Below, piece by piece: positions 28,306 to 36,449 of a stretch of DNA of 64,000 nucleotides. The notes under the pieces are model-generated. The model was not told the DNA's origin and made no database searches. It saw only the letters and a program-made list of their open reading frames with translations. The translations under genes were made by a program, and so were the position numbers. How positions within the stretch are numbered: position 1 is the first letter of the stretch; each line of letters starts with the position of its first letter. This DNA is from Cytophagales bacterium (GTDB lineage Bacteria > Bacteroidota > Bacteroidia > Cytophagales > 172606-1). Location of the stretch: contig JAUJNL010000019.1 in NCBI GenBank assembly GCA_030448185.1, forward strand, positions 18,369 through 82,368, written 5' to 3'.

Positions 28306-28403
28306 AAACTGTTTTAAAAGGGTAATGGCAGAGAAAAATAGGCTAGGGAGTAAAGTACTCAAAGAGGTTAAGTTTGTAGTGCCAACTAACAGATAAAACC
28401 CCA

Positions 28404-29333
28404 ATGAGTACCCAACAAAAGAATGGAAAACGTCGCAAGTATCCAAACCTCTACGACAAAGATCGGCTACGTGATATGAGTGAGAACGGGTGGAAAAAGT
28501 TAAAGCCGTATTTACCGGGGGAAAAGTCGGATGCACAAAAAGGAGGCCGCACCCCGTATTGTTAAAAGAAGTACTTAACGGAATACTGTACGTAGTCAAG
28601 ACCGGTTGTTCCTGGAGAAGTCTGCCGCATGATTTACCCAACTGGTCTACGGTTTATGGCTATTTCAACCGATGGAGTAAAAAAGTGGGCTGTACCTGAT
28701 ACCTGTGGAACATGGGCTACCGGCAAGAAATTCACGCATTTTTAGTCCGGAAAGTGCGCAAAAAGATGCAAAGGAAGTCTACCCCAAGTGCGGGGAGTTT
28801 GGATTCACAAAGTGTGAAGACGACTGCTTGCGGGGGAAAGCACCGGGGATTTGATGCAGGCAAGCTGATTAAAGGCCGCAAACGTTTTATTCTTACCGAT
28901 AGTCAAGGATTACTCTTAGCCGTTTGGAATGGAGCGTAGATGCTCCAATGTGCGGCAAGTGTATCCGAAAAACAAGGCGCTAAACAGTTATTGCGTTATA
29001 TCAAACGAGTAGCTTGTTTACAAGGATTGTGTCAAGGAATCAAACTTGTTTGGGTAGATGGTGGCTACCGGGGAGCAGACTTACTGGAGTACGTCGAAAA
29101 ACTCTGGCAATGGACCTTAGAGGTGGTCTTAAGAACCGATGATAAGAAAGGTTTTAAACTCCTGCCCCGAAGGTGGGTCGTAGAGAGAACTGAACCTGCT
29201 ACGCGTGCAGCATCGGCTCCATGCTTGGTTGCTCAATGCCCGAAGATTAAACAAAGATTACGAAAAAAACAGAAAAAACAGCCAGTCCATGGTCTACCTG
29301 GCTATGATTTCTATTATGCTTAATCGCCTTTAA
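28404..29333 (+). pseudogene. IS5-family transposase, interrupted
   Basis: Family sequence is spread over several frames. It starts MSTQQKNGKRRKYP and [20 protein letters not shown], continues [20 protein letters not shown] and SLDSQSVKTTACGGKHRGFD (first catalytic Asp), then LVWVDGGYRGADLL (second Asp) and RRWVVER (Glu region). The natural end QSMVYLAMISIMLNRL can be read in another frame with stop at 29333. Interruptions are a one-base change near 28560, a short insertion near 28694-28706, an in-frame TAG inside a small hairpin at 28930-28947, and about 28 extra bases near 29192-29219. Not expected to give active transposase. Confidence 0.72.
28447..28468 (+). repeat. 22-nt string shared with the IS701-like element (copy 1)
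   Basis: The 22 bases beginning ACCTCTACGACAAAGATCGG and ending CT occur again, identical and in the same orientation, at 30394-30415. Here they encode NLYDKDR within an in-frame stretch near the transposase start. Confidence 0.85.
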
Positions 29334-29429
29334 TTACCCTTTAAAACCGTTTCTAAGCTGGACTTTTGCATTAAGCAGCCCAAACCAATGCTTGCTGGAA
29401 AAGCTGTAATTGTTGTCTAGGTATTTTTA

Positions 29430-30856
29430 TTATATCACCTTCAAAATAGGATGTTGAAAAGTCTTTGTGTTCCATAAAGCTTGTTTAACTGAAGCAATGG
29501 CATCCGAAAAGGTTGGCCATTGCTTTTGGTACCAGGCTGAAGTTTTGGTAACCAGCTTTCCTTTCAAGTGCAGCGCCTGCGCCATAAGTGTTATCAGTGA
29601 AAACAGCCCCAGTAATATCGGAGTAGTACGGGCAATGGCTTTGGACCTGATACGTTGTTCATCTTCGGATACAGACCATTGTCTTTGGGTTTCTACGCCT
29701 AAATGGGCTCTTACTTCTTGAAAAGTAACTTCCATCGCCCAACGACGAGCAAAATAAGTAACGGACCCAAATAGTCTAAATGTCTAGCTCCATTTGCTCA
29801 GCAGTCAGTGCCATATCCGTTGAAAGTAAAGCACTTGTTTCCAGTTTGCCTTCCGGGTCTTTGAGCAGTACCCACCGAATTGCTACTGGTACTTTACCGG
29901 AATGATACCACAGGGCGGTCCCCGTGGCTACTTGCATGGTTTTCTCCTCATAGCCATACCAGTGCGAAAAGACCAAAGTTTGCCAGACAGTAGTCGTGTC
30001 TTGGGCTACTTGTTGTAAAGTAGGTAGTCATTTGCCTTTCATTCTAGGACGACCATTTTGTCCTTTTTTTCTTTCCGGTACCGGTTCATACCAAGCCGCC
30101 TCTAGCCGGAGACGAGTAATAAAGGTTACTTTGCCTTCCAGTGCCGAAAGTAAGTCAATCACCGAGTAACTACTATCGCCTACGGCAATGATTCTTCTAT
30201 CCGGCAACCATCGTTTTATTTGCAGAAGCATAGATCCTATACATTCTGTAAGTATGGCTAGAGTCTGGCCCAATCAGTTATTTTCTTATGGCTTTTCCCT
30301 GTTGCTTGTTATACCGTTCACTGGGAGCCAGTACCGAAAGAAAAGGTAAGGCCCAGATTCTATTGGCCCAACTCACTGGCACTAACAGCATAGACCTCTA
30401 CGACAAAGATCGGCTCTGCACTCATCCACCTTAAGCCACTGCTTTTGACAAAATGAGCCCCACTACTTCTCACACTATCTCGGTAAATACCCCTTTGCTT
30501 AATCATCTTGCCCCATCTTCTTTCGAATCTCATACGTTGTAGAACTTCGGCTTTAGGGTTTCATCGATTCCAATAATGATTTCTCCTACTGGTAGAAAGC
30601 AAGCCAACAAGAGCAACAGTAAAATACGGGCAGCAGCTAAAACCCGCCACTCCACCAAACTCAGTACCCGGTGATACTTATGAAATCTTTTCTCCTCACT
30701 TAGTCCCATAATCCGCAACACCGCGCTTACCGTTCGTTTGCCAGGAGCTAAAATTGCCCCGCTTAGCAGTACCTTTACATGGACAAATACCGACTTGGAA
30801 AATAACTCCTGAAACGGGAGTATTACTGCGAAGAACTCATCGGGATAAGATTGCAT
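29430..30856 (-). pseudogene. IS701-family DDE transposase, interrupted
   Basis: Family blocks appear in order on the minus strand: VSAVLRIMGLSEEKRFHKYH, IGIDET (first Asp), HFVKSSGLRWMS, WLPDRRIIAVGDSSYSVIDL (second Asp), PERKKGQNGRPRMKGK, VFSHWYGYEEKTMQVATGTA, AIRWVLLKDPEGK, and MEVTFQEVRAHLGVETQRQW (Glu region). Between blocks I find an exact 22-nt insertion (30394-30415) whose removal restores WMSAAMLLVPVSW, about 29 extra bases at 30232-30262, a TGA at 30028-30030 where Arg is expected, about 28 extra bases at 29763-29791 with a stop, and 27 extra in-frame bases at about 29648-29674. Not functional as read. Confidence 0.72.
30394..30415 (+). repeat. 22-nt string shared with the IS5-like element (copy 2)
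   Basis: Exact second copy of the string at 28447-28468. Deleting it from the IS701-like transposase restores the reading frame through a recognisable family block, so here it is a clean insertion. Confidence 0.85.
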
Positions 30857-31171
30857 GGGAAAACTTGTTTGGCGATAAGTTTTCTACTGCATCCTTTTCC
30901 ATTGAGTTCTTTTTTTGTACTTTTTCCCCTCCCAAAATGCGAAAGTCCAGCTAAAAGCGTCTCACAAAAGGGTGATTAAGTATAAACTTCTCGCTGGAAT
31001 AAAATCTTGCTGGAGTAGATTCCTGTTTACCGCTTAAGCTCCCTGCCTGATTGGGGAAAGGCACCTAACAAAATAAAATTAAAACAAGTAGTTCTTTAGA
31101 AGAATCTTGCCAGTAACCGGCAAAAACAATAGTTTACAAACCGATAGATGTATTCTCCTAACCACCCTTAC

Positions 31172-32073
31172 AATGGCTACTAAAAGCAGAGATTGATTAC
31201 TCTTACTCTACCATGGACCAGATCTGGCGGTTAAGCGTAGGAGAAATGGCCGATTTTACCGGTGCTAAATACGATGGGGATTTTCGCTTTCCTTAGAGGA
31301 GGCGCAGCGAAAAAAACACGAGTTTATTGCCACAAACCTCAATATTGGCTTTGGCAGCAAAGTCTTGGATATGGGTTGCGGCTGGGGACCTTTTCTCAAT
31401 TATCTGCGTGAGGTTGGCGCAAAAGGGATTGGCCTTACTTTGTCTCAGGGGCAGTATGCTGCCTGCCAACGCCAGGGTTTCGAAGTCTATATCCAGGACT
31501 GCCGTAGGGTGACTCCTGAGGATTATGGTACGTTTGATGCGGTAGCTTCGGTAGGGGCTTTCGAACATTTTTGTTCAGTAGAAGACTACAAAGCCGGCAG
31601 ACAAGACCAGGTGTATAGGCAGTTTTTTAAAACTGTCAGTGATTTGCTTCCCTGGGGAGGCAGGTGTTTTATCCAGACGATGGTATTTGACCAAGGCATG
31701 ATTGACCTGGATAAGTTTGATATTAATGCATCCAAAGACTCTGCTGAATATTTAATGGCCCTGGCGGCTAATGAGTTTCCTGGTTCGTGGCTGCCCTACG
31801 GCAAGGAGCAGATCATCAATAATGCCCGGCCCTACTTTAACCTGGTAACCCACCACAGTGGTAAGGCAGACTATATTGAAACCATTAAAGTATGGCGCCG
31901 GCGACTCAAACGCTTCGGCTGGCAAAAATACCTGGCTTACCTTCGCTGACTCCCCAGTTTGTAACCGATGTCCGGATGAGAAACCGCTTGAAAAACCTGC
32001 AGATTGCTCCCATTCGGGTAGCTTTCGAGAAAGAATCTGGGATCACTTCCGCCTGGTGTTTGAAAAGATTTGA
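31172..32073 (+). CDS. Cyclopropane-fatty-acyl-phospholipid synthase-type methyltransferase (frameshifts)
   Basis: SAM-dependent methyltransferase of the CFA/mycolic-acid synthase group, about 300 aa. ATG 31172 begins MATKSR; after a one-base shift it continues DYSYSTMDQIWRLSVGEMAD. A missing T near 31290 restores DFSLSLEEAQRKKHEFI. The core, intact at 31365-31949, has the SAM site VLDMGCGWGPFLNYLREVG and ASVGAFEHFCSVEDYKAGRQ, a hallmark of this subgroup. The C-terminus FVTDVRMRNRLKNLQ and WDHFRLVFEKI lies in two further frames and stops at 32073. Probable role: modification of unsaturated membrane lipids. It sits between two mobile elements and could have been carried in by transfer. Confidence 0.78.
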
Positions 32074-32124
32074 AGCTGGCCGATGGGCTGGGCTTACCCC
32101 GTTAGAGTGGTTCTCCCGCAGCTT

Positions 32125-32975
32125 TGATACGGTTGGTGAAATCAGGAAAGGCCGAAATCGCCGTAGTTAGAGGCATCCTTCAAGGTGAATTTCCATACAG
32201 TAGCGGACTGGGAGGTGTTGACTACTTAAGCTTCCAGCAGTTGAGGCTCAGCGTAAATAAGTCAATTATGTCCCTTGAGTCCAGTACCAATTCCCGCTAT
32301 ACCCGCAGAGACAGTTCGCGTAGCCCGTGCTGCTTTTCCTCAGGGCAATATTTACATCCAGCTTAAAGACGAGTTGGGCAGTGTGTATGAGGTAGATTGG
32401 CAAAAACAGCAAGTCACTTGCCCGGAGGGAAGAATCAGTACCAGTTGGTCGGCCTACACTCACCCTAATGGCAAAGAGATGGTCAAAATTAAATTCGCTT
32501 GAGAAAGATTGTATCGCTGGACCCTCGACCAGGCCGGGCCTAGCCCATCCTGAGCTATCGGAGATCCAGTCTGGGGTCCGTAGAAGCTGGTCTAAATGTA
32601 CCACGGCGGCCCGACGAACCGTTACGTTCTCGTAAAGAAGAACCTCATCAAGCTTTGGCTGCTCGGGGAAGAGAAAACTGTAGAACCATACAAGACTTCA
32701 GTATGCCAGGCGAGCCGGCATGCGGACCAAAAGCTTCAGCTTGGATCCGCTCAGGCACTATTTCCCAAGGAGTACGGGCTTTTGGACTACGACGAGCTAG
32801 ATATATAGGAATGGCTAAAACGCATTTGTAACACGTCCTTACCGCTACCGCTATTAATTTCACTCGTATTAGTAACTGGCGCTGGGATCTTCCTTGGGAA
32901 AAGACCCGTACCTAGAGCCTTCCAGAAGCTGATGCAACCCGTAGTAGCTGTTTCCTGATTTCGCCAACCGTATCA
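32125..32975 (+). mobile_element. IS1182-family element with large internal deletion
   Basis: Inverted ends TGATACGGTTGGTGAAATCA (left) and TGATACGGTTGGCGAAATCA (right, read inward) bound 851 bp, about half the length of a full element. The enclosed transposase has lost its central part. The right end cuts into a LytTR-domain reading frame. Confidence 0.75.
32268..32958 (+). pseudogene. IS1182-family transposase remnant
   Basis: ATG 32268 begins MSL; one base later the family start PVPIPAIPAETVRVARAAFP and GNIYIQLKDELGSVYE is read. It then jumps directly to VDWQKQQVTCPEGRISTSWS and AYTHPNGKEMVKIKFA, which belong to the middle of the protein, so about 1 kb is missing. Later blocks CTTAARRTVTF, ISQGVRAFGLRR and TATAINFTRISNWRWDLP lie in changing frames down to MQPVVAVS and a stop at 32958. 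Two extra segments interrupt this part: 32519-32579, with GGACCC/GGGTCC ends, and 32722-32750, with GCGGA/TCCGC ends. Confidence 0.72.
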
Positions 32976-32978
32976 GGT

Positions 32979-33176
32979 TTGGTGCTGAACCAAGAAAAGC
33001 TGCCAGACTATTTTATCCGAATCAGCCGTTCCATTATTGTTAACCGAAAGTGCATCCGGGAGATACAGCGGTATATGGGCGGCCGGTACGCTTTTATTTT
33101 ACACGGAAAAGAGCCGGTGAAGCTGATTTCCGGTACAAGCTACGTAGATCAGGTCCGGGCACTATGGGACCTCTGA
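32979..33176 (+). pseudogene. LytTR DNA-binding domain, 5'-truncated
   Basis: The 65 codons read KLPDYFIRISRSIIVNRKCI and RYMGGRYAFILHGKEPVKLI, then SGTSYVDQVRALWDL: the C-terminal two thirds of a LytTR domain as found in two-component response regulators. The 5' part is cut by the right end of the IS1182-like element, and no receiver domain is present to its left. A remnant is more likely than a short functional protein. Confidence 0.65.
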
Positions 33177-33281
33177 GGGCATCAGCCCGGCAAATGTTTA
33201 ATTTTTAATGGCCAATGCTAAAAAAAGCATCAGTATCTTTGGGAGCCATGATTAATTCGTGAAAGTTTAAACGCTACCCCG

Positions 33282-34304
33282 TTGCCTTTTTCCTACGCCG
33301 ATACACTGAATCTGATTTCTAAACTGACACCCAAGCGGGTAAGGAACGGGCTTCAGGTAGTTTCCAGCTATTATTTTTCCCGTTTGACGGGCCGGGCCAC
33401 ACACTGGGGACTGCCAACCAGTATCTCCTTTGAACCAACTACGTCCTGCAACCTCCGCTGCCCTGAATGTCCCAGTGGACTGCGTTCTTTTACCCGCCCT
33501 ACGGGTATGTTGTCAGCTGATTTGTTTAAGCAAACCATTGACGAACTCCACCAGTCATTGCTTTACCTTACCTTTTACTTTCAGGGGGAACCTTATCTGC
33601 ATCCTGCGTTTCTGGAGATGGTGCAGTATGCTGCGGCAAAAAAAATTTACACCTCCACCTCTACCAATGCGCATTATCTGACGGACGCCAATGCCCGCAA
33701 GACAGTAGAATCCGGACTGGACCGGCTTATTATTTCCATTGATGGCACTACTCAGGAGACGTACCAGCAATATCGCATTGGGGGAAAACTCGAAAAAGTG
33801 CTGGAAGGGGTTAAAAATGTCATCCGTTGGAAAAAGGAATTAAAGTCGCAGACCCCGCACGTGGTGTTTCAGTTTTTGGTCGTGAAGCCCAACGAACACC
33901 AGATTGGGGAGGTTTATCAATTAGCCAGGCAATTAGGCGTGGATGCCGTCGGATTAAAAACGGCGCAGATTTACGACTACCAAAATGGCTCTCCGCTGAT
34001 TCCCAGTCTTAACCAATATTCGAGGTACCGGCAGGAAGCTGATGGCCGGTATTCCATCAAGAATCAGCTGCTCAGCCATTGCTGGCGGATGTGGCATTCC
34101 TGCGTAATTACCTGGGATGGCCTGATCGTGCCCTGCTGCTTCGATAAAGATGCCCATTACCGGTTGGGCGACTTGAAAACGGCTTCCTTTGCAAGCCAAT
34201 GGGCAAGTGAGCCCTACCGCAACTTTCGTCAAACCATCCTCCGCTCCCGCAGTGAAATAGAGATGTGCCGCAACTGCACCGAGGGCACTAAGGTCTGGGC
34301 TTAA
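33282..34304 (+). CDS. Radical SAM protein with SPASM-like C-terminus
   Basis: A 340-aa radical S-adenosylmethionine enzyme. The iron-sulfur motif is CNLRCPEC at about residue 55 (CxxxCxxC), after SISFEPTTS. Downstream are the GE-type stretch YFQGEPYLHP, STNAHYL and IISIDGTTQETYQQYRIGGK. The C-terminal cysteines (CWRMWHSC, VPCCFD, MCRNC) form a SPASM/twitch cluster for an extra iron-sulfur centre. Such enzymes modify peptides or transfer small groups; no precursor peptide is evident nearby, so the substrate is unknown. The only start in reach is TTG 33282; the true start may lie upstream beyond an error. Gene body shows no breaks. Confidence 0.85.
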   Translation: MPFSYADTLNLISKLTPKRVRNGLQVVSSYYFSRLTGRATHWGLPTSISFEPTTSCNLRCPECPSGLRSFTRPTGMLSADLFKQTIDELHQSLLYLTFYFQGEPYLHPAFLEMVQYAAAKKIYTSTSTNAHYLTDANARKTVESGLDRLIISIDGTTQETYQQYRIGGKLEKVLEGVKNVIRWKKELKSQTPHVVFQFLVVKPNEHQIGEVYQLARQLGVDAVGLKTAQIYDYQNGSPLIPSLNQYSRYRQEADGRYSIKNQLLSHCWRMWHSCVITWDGLIVPCCFDKDAHYRLGDLKTASFASQWASEPYRNFRQTILRSRSEIEMCRNCTEGTKVWA

Positions 34305-34513
34305 CTGCTCGTCTCTTAAAAATTAGGTTCTATCGAATGAAAACAAGTTTTCATCGAAGGACCAAGGTACGTTTTCAGTTGACAAGACTGGTTTTACCGG
34401 GTGAATCTCCCCCTTTCCGGGTGCTACCTTACGTTTTCTTACTTGTACGTTCCGTTCGCCTGGTTGGGTCGCTGGGGTATTTAGCAATAGGTAGCTCAAA
34501 CACCCGAAACGAT

Positions 34514-35968
34514 ATGAAAAAAATTTGTACTTCTACCCGCCCAACCACCAACCATAAGCCTTTTACCCGCCTGATGCACCTAGTGCTCTGTGGTAGTATT
34601 GCTTTCTCTCTTCACGCTCAAAAAGTTCCTTTTTCGGAAAAAGGGTTATATGGTATAAAAGACAATACGACTGGTACTACGGTTGCAATCCCTAAATATG
34701 ATATGGTGTATGACTTCCGGGAAGGACTGGCTAAGGTAGTCAAAGATGGCAGAGCCGGTTTTGTGGATACTACCGGAACAGAAGTAATACCAGTGGCTTA
34801 CGAATATGTATCCTCCTTCTCCGATGGGGCAGCCCGTTTTGAGTTAAACAACAAATGGGGTTTTATTAATATTAAGGGCAAGGTAGTGATCCCGGCCACC
34901 TATGATTTAGCGTCTTCTTTCTCCGAAGGCTTAGCTATGGTAGAGCGGAAAGGTAAAAAAGGCTTTATTGACAAGAAAGGGATGGTCGTTATTCCGTTGG
35001 CGTACGATGATATTACCTACTTCTCTGAAGACCTGGCTGGCGCCCGTCGAGGCAACAAATGGGGATATATCAGTAAGAATGGTACGGTAGCCATTCCGTT
35101 TAATTACGAAGAAGTAACCCCTTTCCTGGATGGCCAGGCACTGGTAAAAAAGGGGTATCACTGGGCGATTATTAATAAAAACGGCCTTCAAAACTCCACT
35201 CTGTATTACGAGAATATCTCCTCTTTCTCCGAAGGAATGGCAATGGCCGAAAATGACGAACACCGTTTCGGATACATAGACCATAGTGGCCAGGTAGTCA
35301 TTCCTTTCGAGTATGATCAGATCAACTCTTTTGAAAAGGGTTTGGCACTGGTAAAGAAAGATGATGCTTATTCGATCATTGATACGCTGGGCAATATCAC
35401 AGTTGCCCTTCCTTATGAAGAGGTTTCTAACTTTGCTGATGAGTTTGCCAAAGCCCGTAAAGGCGAAAAGTGGGGCTTTATCGATAAAAAGGGGACGATA
35501 GTAATTCCAATAGTGTATGATGAGGTAGGTCACTTCGCTGATGGTTGGGCTATTGTGACAAAAGGAGCCAAACAAGGCTTTATTGATCAAACGGGTAAGA
35601 TAGCTATTCCGGCAATGTACGACAAAGTATATCCTTTCGTAAATGGCTTGGCAATTGTGCGAAAAGGTGGTAAAACCGGCTTTATCAACCGTCAGAACCA
35701 GGTAGTGGTACCTATCAGCTTCGATGACGCATACGACTTTTCTGAAGGATTAGCCGGCGTGAAACAAGGCAACAAGTTCGGATTCGTGGATCATACCGGC
35801 AAAGTGGTGATTCCGGTAGAGTATGATGAAATCCACTATTTTGCCGATGGACTGGTGAAAGTAGGTAAAGACACTAAAATATTCTATATCAATAAGGAAA
35901 ACAAGTGCGTATCCTACAAGAACTTTGGGTGCAATTCAGATGGCATTGCCGATGCAGGGAATAAGTAG
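34514..35968 (+). CDS. Secreted WG-repeat protein
   Basis: About 484 aa from ATG 34514 (the track start at 34337 adds 59 residues that precede the signal peptide). The leader is HLVLCGSIAFSLHAQ. The rest is about 12 WG-type repeats of roughly 35 aa, each with a WGFID-like strand, a VVIPxxYD turn and a FxEGLAxV end, for example KWGFIDKKGTIVIPIVYDEV. Predicted to fold as a solenoid or propeller at the cell surface or periplasm, used for binding. No enzymatic motif. It follows the radical SAM gene by about 200 bp on the same strand, without clear functional link. Confidence 0.88.
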   Translation: MKKICTSTRPTTNHKPFTRLMHLVLCGSIAFSLHAQKVPFSEKGLYGIKDNTTGTTVAIPKYDMVYDFREGLAKVVKDGRAGFVDTTGTEVIPVAYEYVSSFSDGAARFELNNKWGFINIKGKVVIPATYDLASSFSEGLAMVERKGKKGFIDKKGMVVIPLAYDDITYFSEDLAGARRGNKWGYISKNGTVAIPFNYEEVTPFLDGQALVKKGYHWAIINKNGLQNSTLYYENISSFSEGMAMAENDEHRFGYIDHSGQVVIPFEYDQINSFEKGLALVKKDDAYSIIDTLGNITVALPYEEVSNFADEFAKARKGEKWGFIDKKGTIVIPIVYDEVGHFADGWAIVTKGAKQGFIDQTGKIAIPAMYDKVYPFVNGLAIVRKGGKTGFINRQNQVVVPISFDDAYDFSEGLAGVKQGNKFGFVDHTGKVVIPVEYDEIHYFADGLVKVGKDTKIFYINKENKCVSYKNFGCNSDGIADAGNK

Positions 35969-36020
35969 CAAACCAACCACTTGCGCCAGAGCCGGAACAG
36001 TCAAAAGCTGCTTCCGGCTT

Positions 36021-36209
36021 TTACTTTGGGGTTGTAGCTATTTTTTTACGGGCTATCTCGGCCTCTATTTTGTTAAAGTCAATGCTGCTGCAAGCTCCGC
36101 AACCTTTGGCACAACCCGTGTTTTTGGGCTGAAAGGCGTTACGCACCTGAACCAATAGGTAAATCAGGGCAACCAGGAAAATCAAGCCAATGATCAGGTG
36201 TTCAAGCAT
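36021..36209 (-). CDS. FeoB-associated Cys-rich membrane protein-like
   Basis: A 62-aa protein with one transmembrane helix at the N-terminus (LIIGLIFLVALIYLLVQV) and a cysteine cluster GCAKGCGACSS, followed by a basic tail. This matches the small FeoB-associated Cys-rich family found next to iron transporters in Bacteroidota. No feoB lies in this window, so any link to iron uptake is only by family. It is 8 bp downstream of the next small membrane-protein gene. Confidence 0.7.
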   Translation of the reverse strand: MLEHLIIGLIFLVALIYLLVQVRNAFQPKNTGCAKGCGACSSIDFNKIEAEIARKKIATTPK

Positions 36210-36217
36210 AGGGTATT

Positions 36218-36352
36218 TTAATTAAACAAACTGATAATCAAGGCAACTACCCCCAGAATCAGGTATATAAGCACTTCCAGATATAAGGCTCCGCCGATAA
36301 ATCTGCCCGTAGCAGAAAGCCAGGAATTTGCTGATTGTTTGCGGTTATTCAT
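36218..36352 (-). CDS. Small membrane protein (44 aa)
   Basis: Start chosen at ATG 36352 (MNNRKQSANSWLSATGRFIG) rather than the track start, which adds an unlikely 28-residue leader. One membrane helix, LYLEVLIYLILGVVALIISLF, ends the protein. It lies just upstream of the Cys-rich membrane protein on the same strand, probably in one transcript. Family not recognised. Confidence 0.5.
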   Translation of the reverse strand: MNNRKQSANSWLSATGRFIGGALYLEVLIYLILGVVALIISLFN

Positions 36353-36449
36353 AGTATAAATACGTTCTATTTGCTTTAACGGAAAAAGCATCCATTTCAT
36401 TCGGCAAGTCCGATAATAATAGTATCGAAAAAACATCCCTGGCAGTTGT

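Larger units (their letters stand above)
28305..29353 (+). mobile_element. IS5-family insertion sequence
   Basis: The ends are inverted repeats beginning GAAAC: GAAACTGTTTTAAAAGGGT on the left and, read inward on the other strand, GAAACGGTTTTAAAGGGTAA on the right. They are flanked on each side by TAA (28302-28304 and 29354-29356), fitting the TNA target duplication of this family. It encloses a disrupted DDE transposase. Length about 1,049 bp, normal for a family member. Confidence 0.75.
29357..30950 (-). mobile_element. IS701-family insertion sequence abutting the IS5-like element
   Basis: Imperfect inverted ends GCTGGACTTTTGCATT (left) and CTGGACTTTCGCATT (right, read inward) are flanked by CTAA at 29353-29356 and 30951-30954. 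A four-base YTAR duplication is what IS701 elements make. The left CTAA overlaps the last base and target duplication of the IS5-like element, so this element inserted exactly at its right end and is the younger insertion. It encodes a damaged minus-strand transposase. Confidence 0.7.

Noticed and set aside
28404-28640. Programmed frameshift between two IS5 ORFs
   Set aside because: Some IS5 groups use one, but here the later parts carry several further breaks and insertions, so a specific slippery site cannot be argued.
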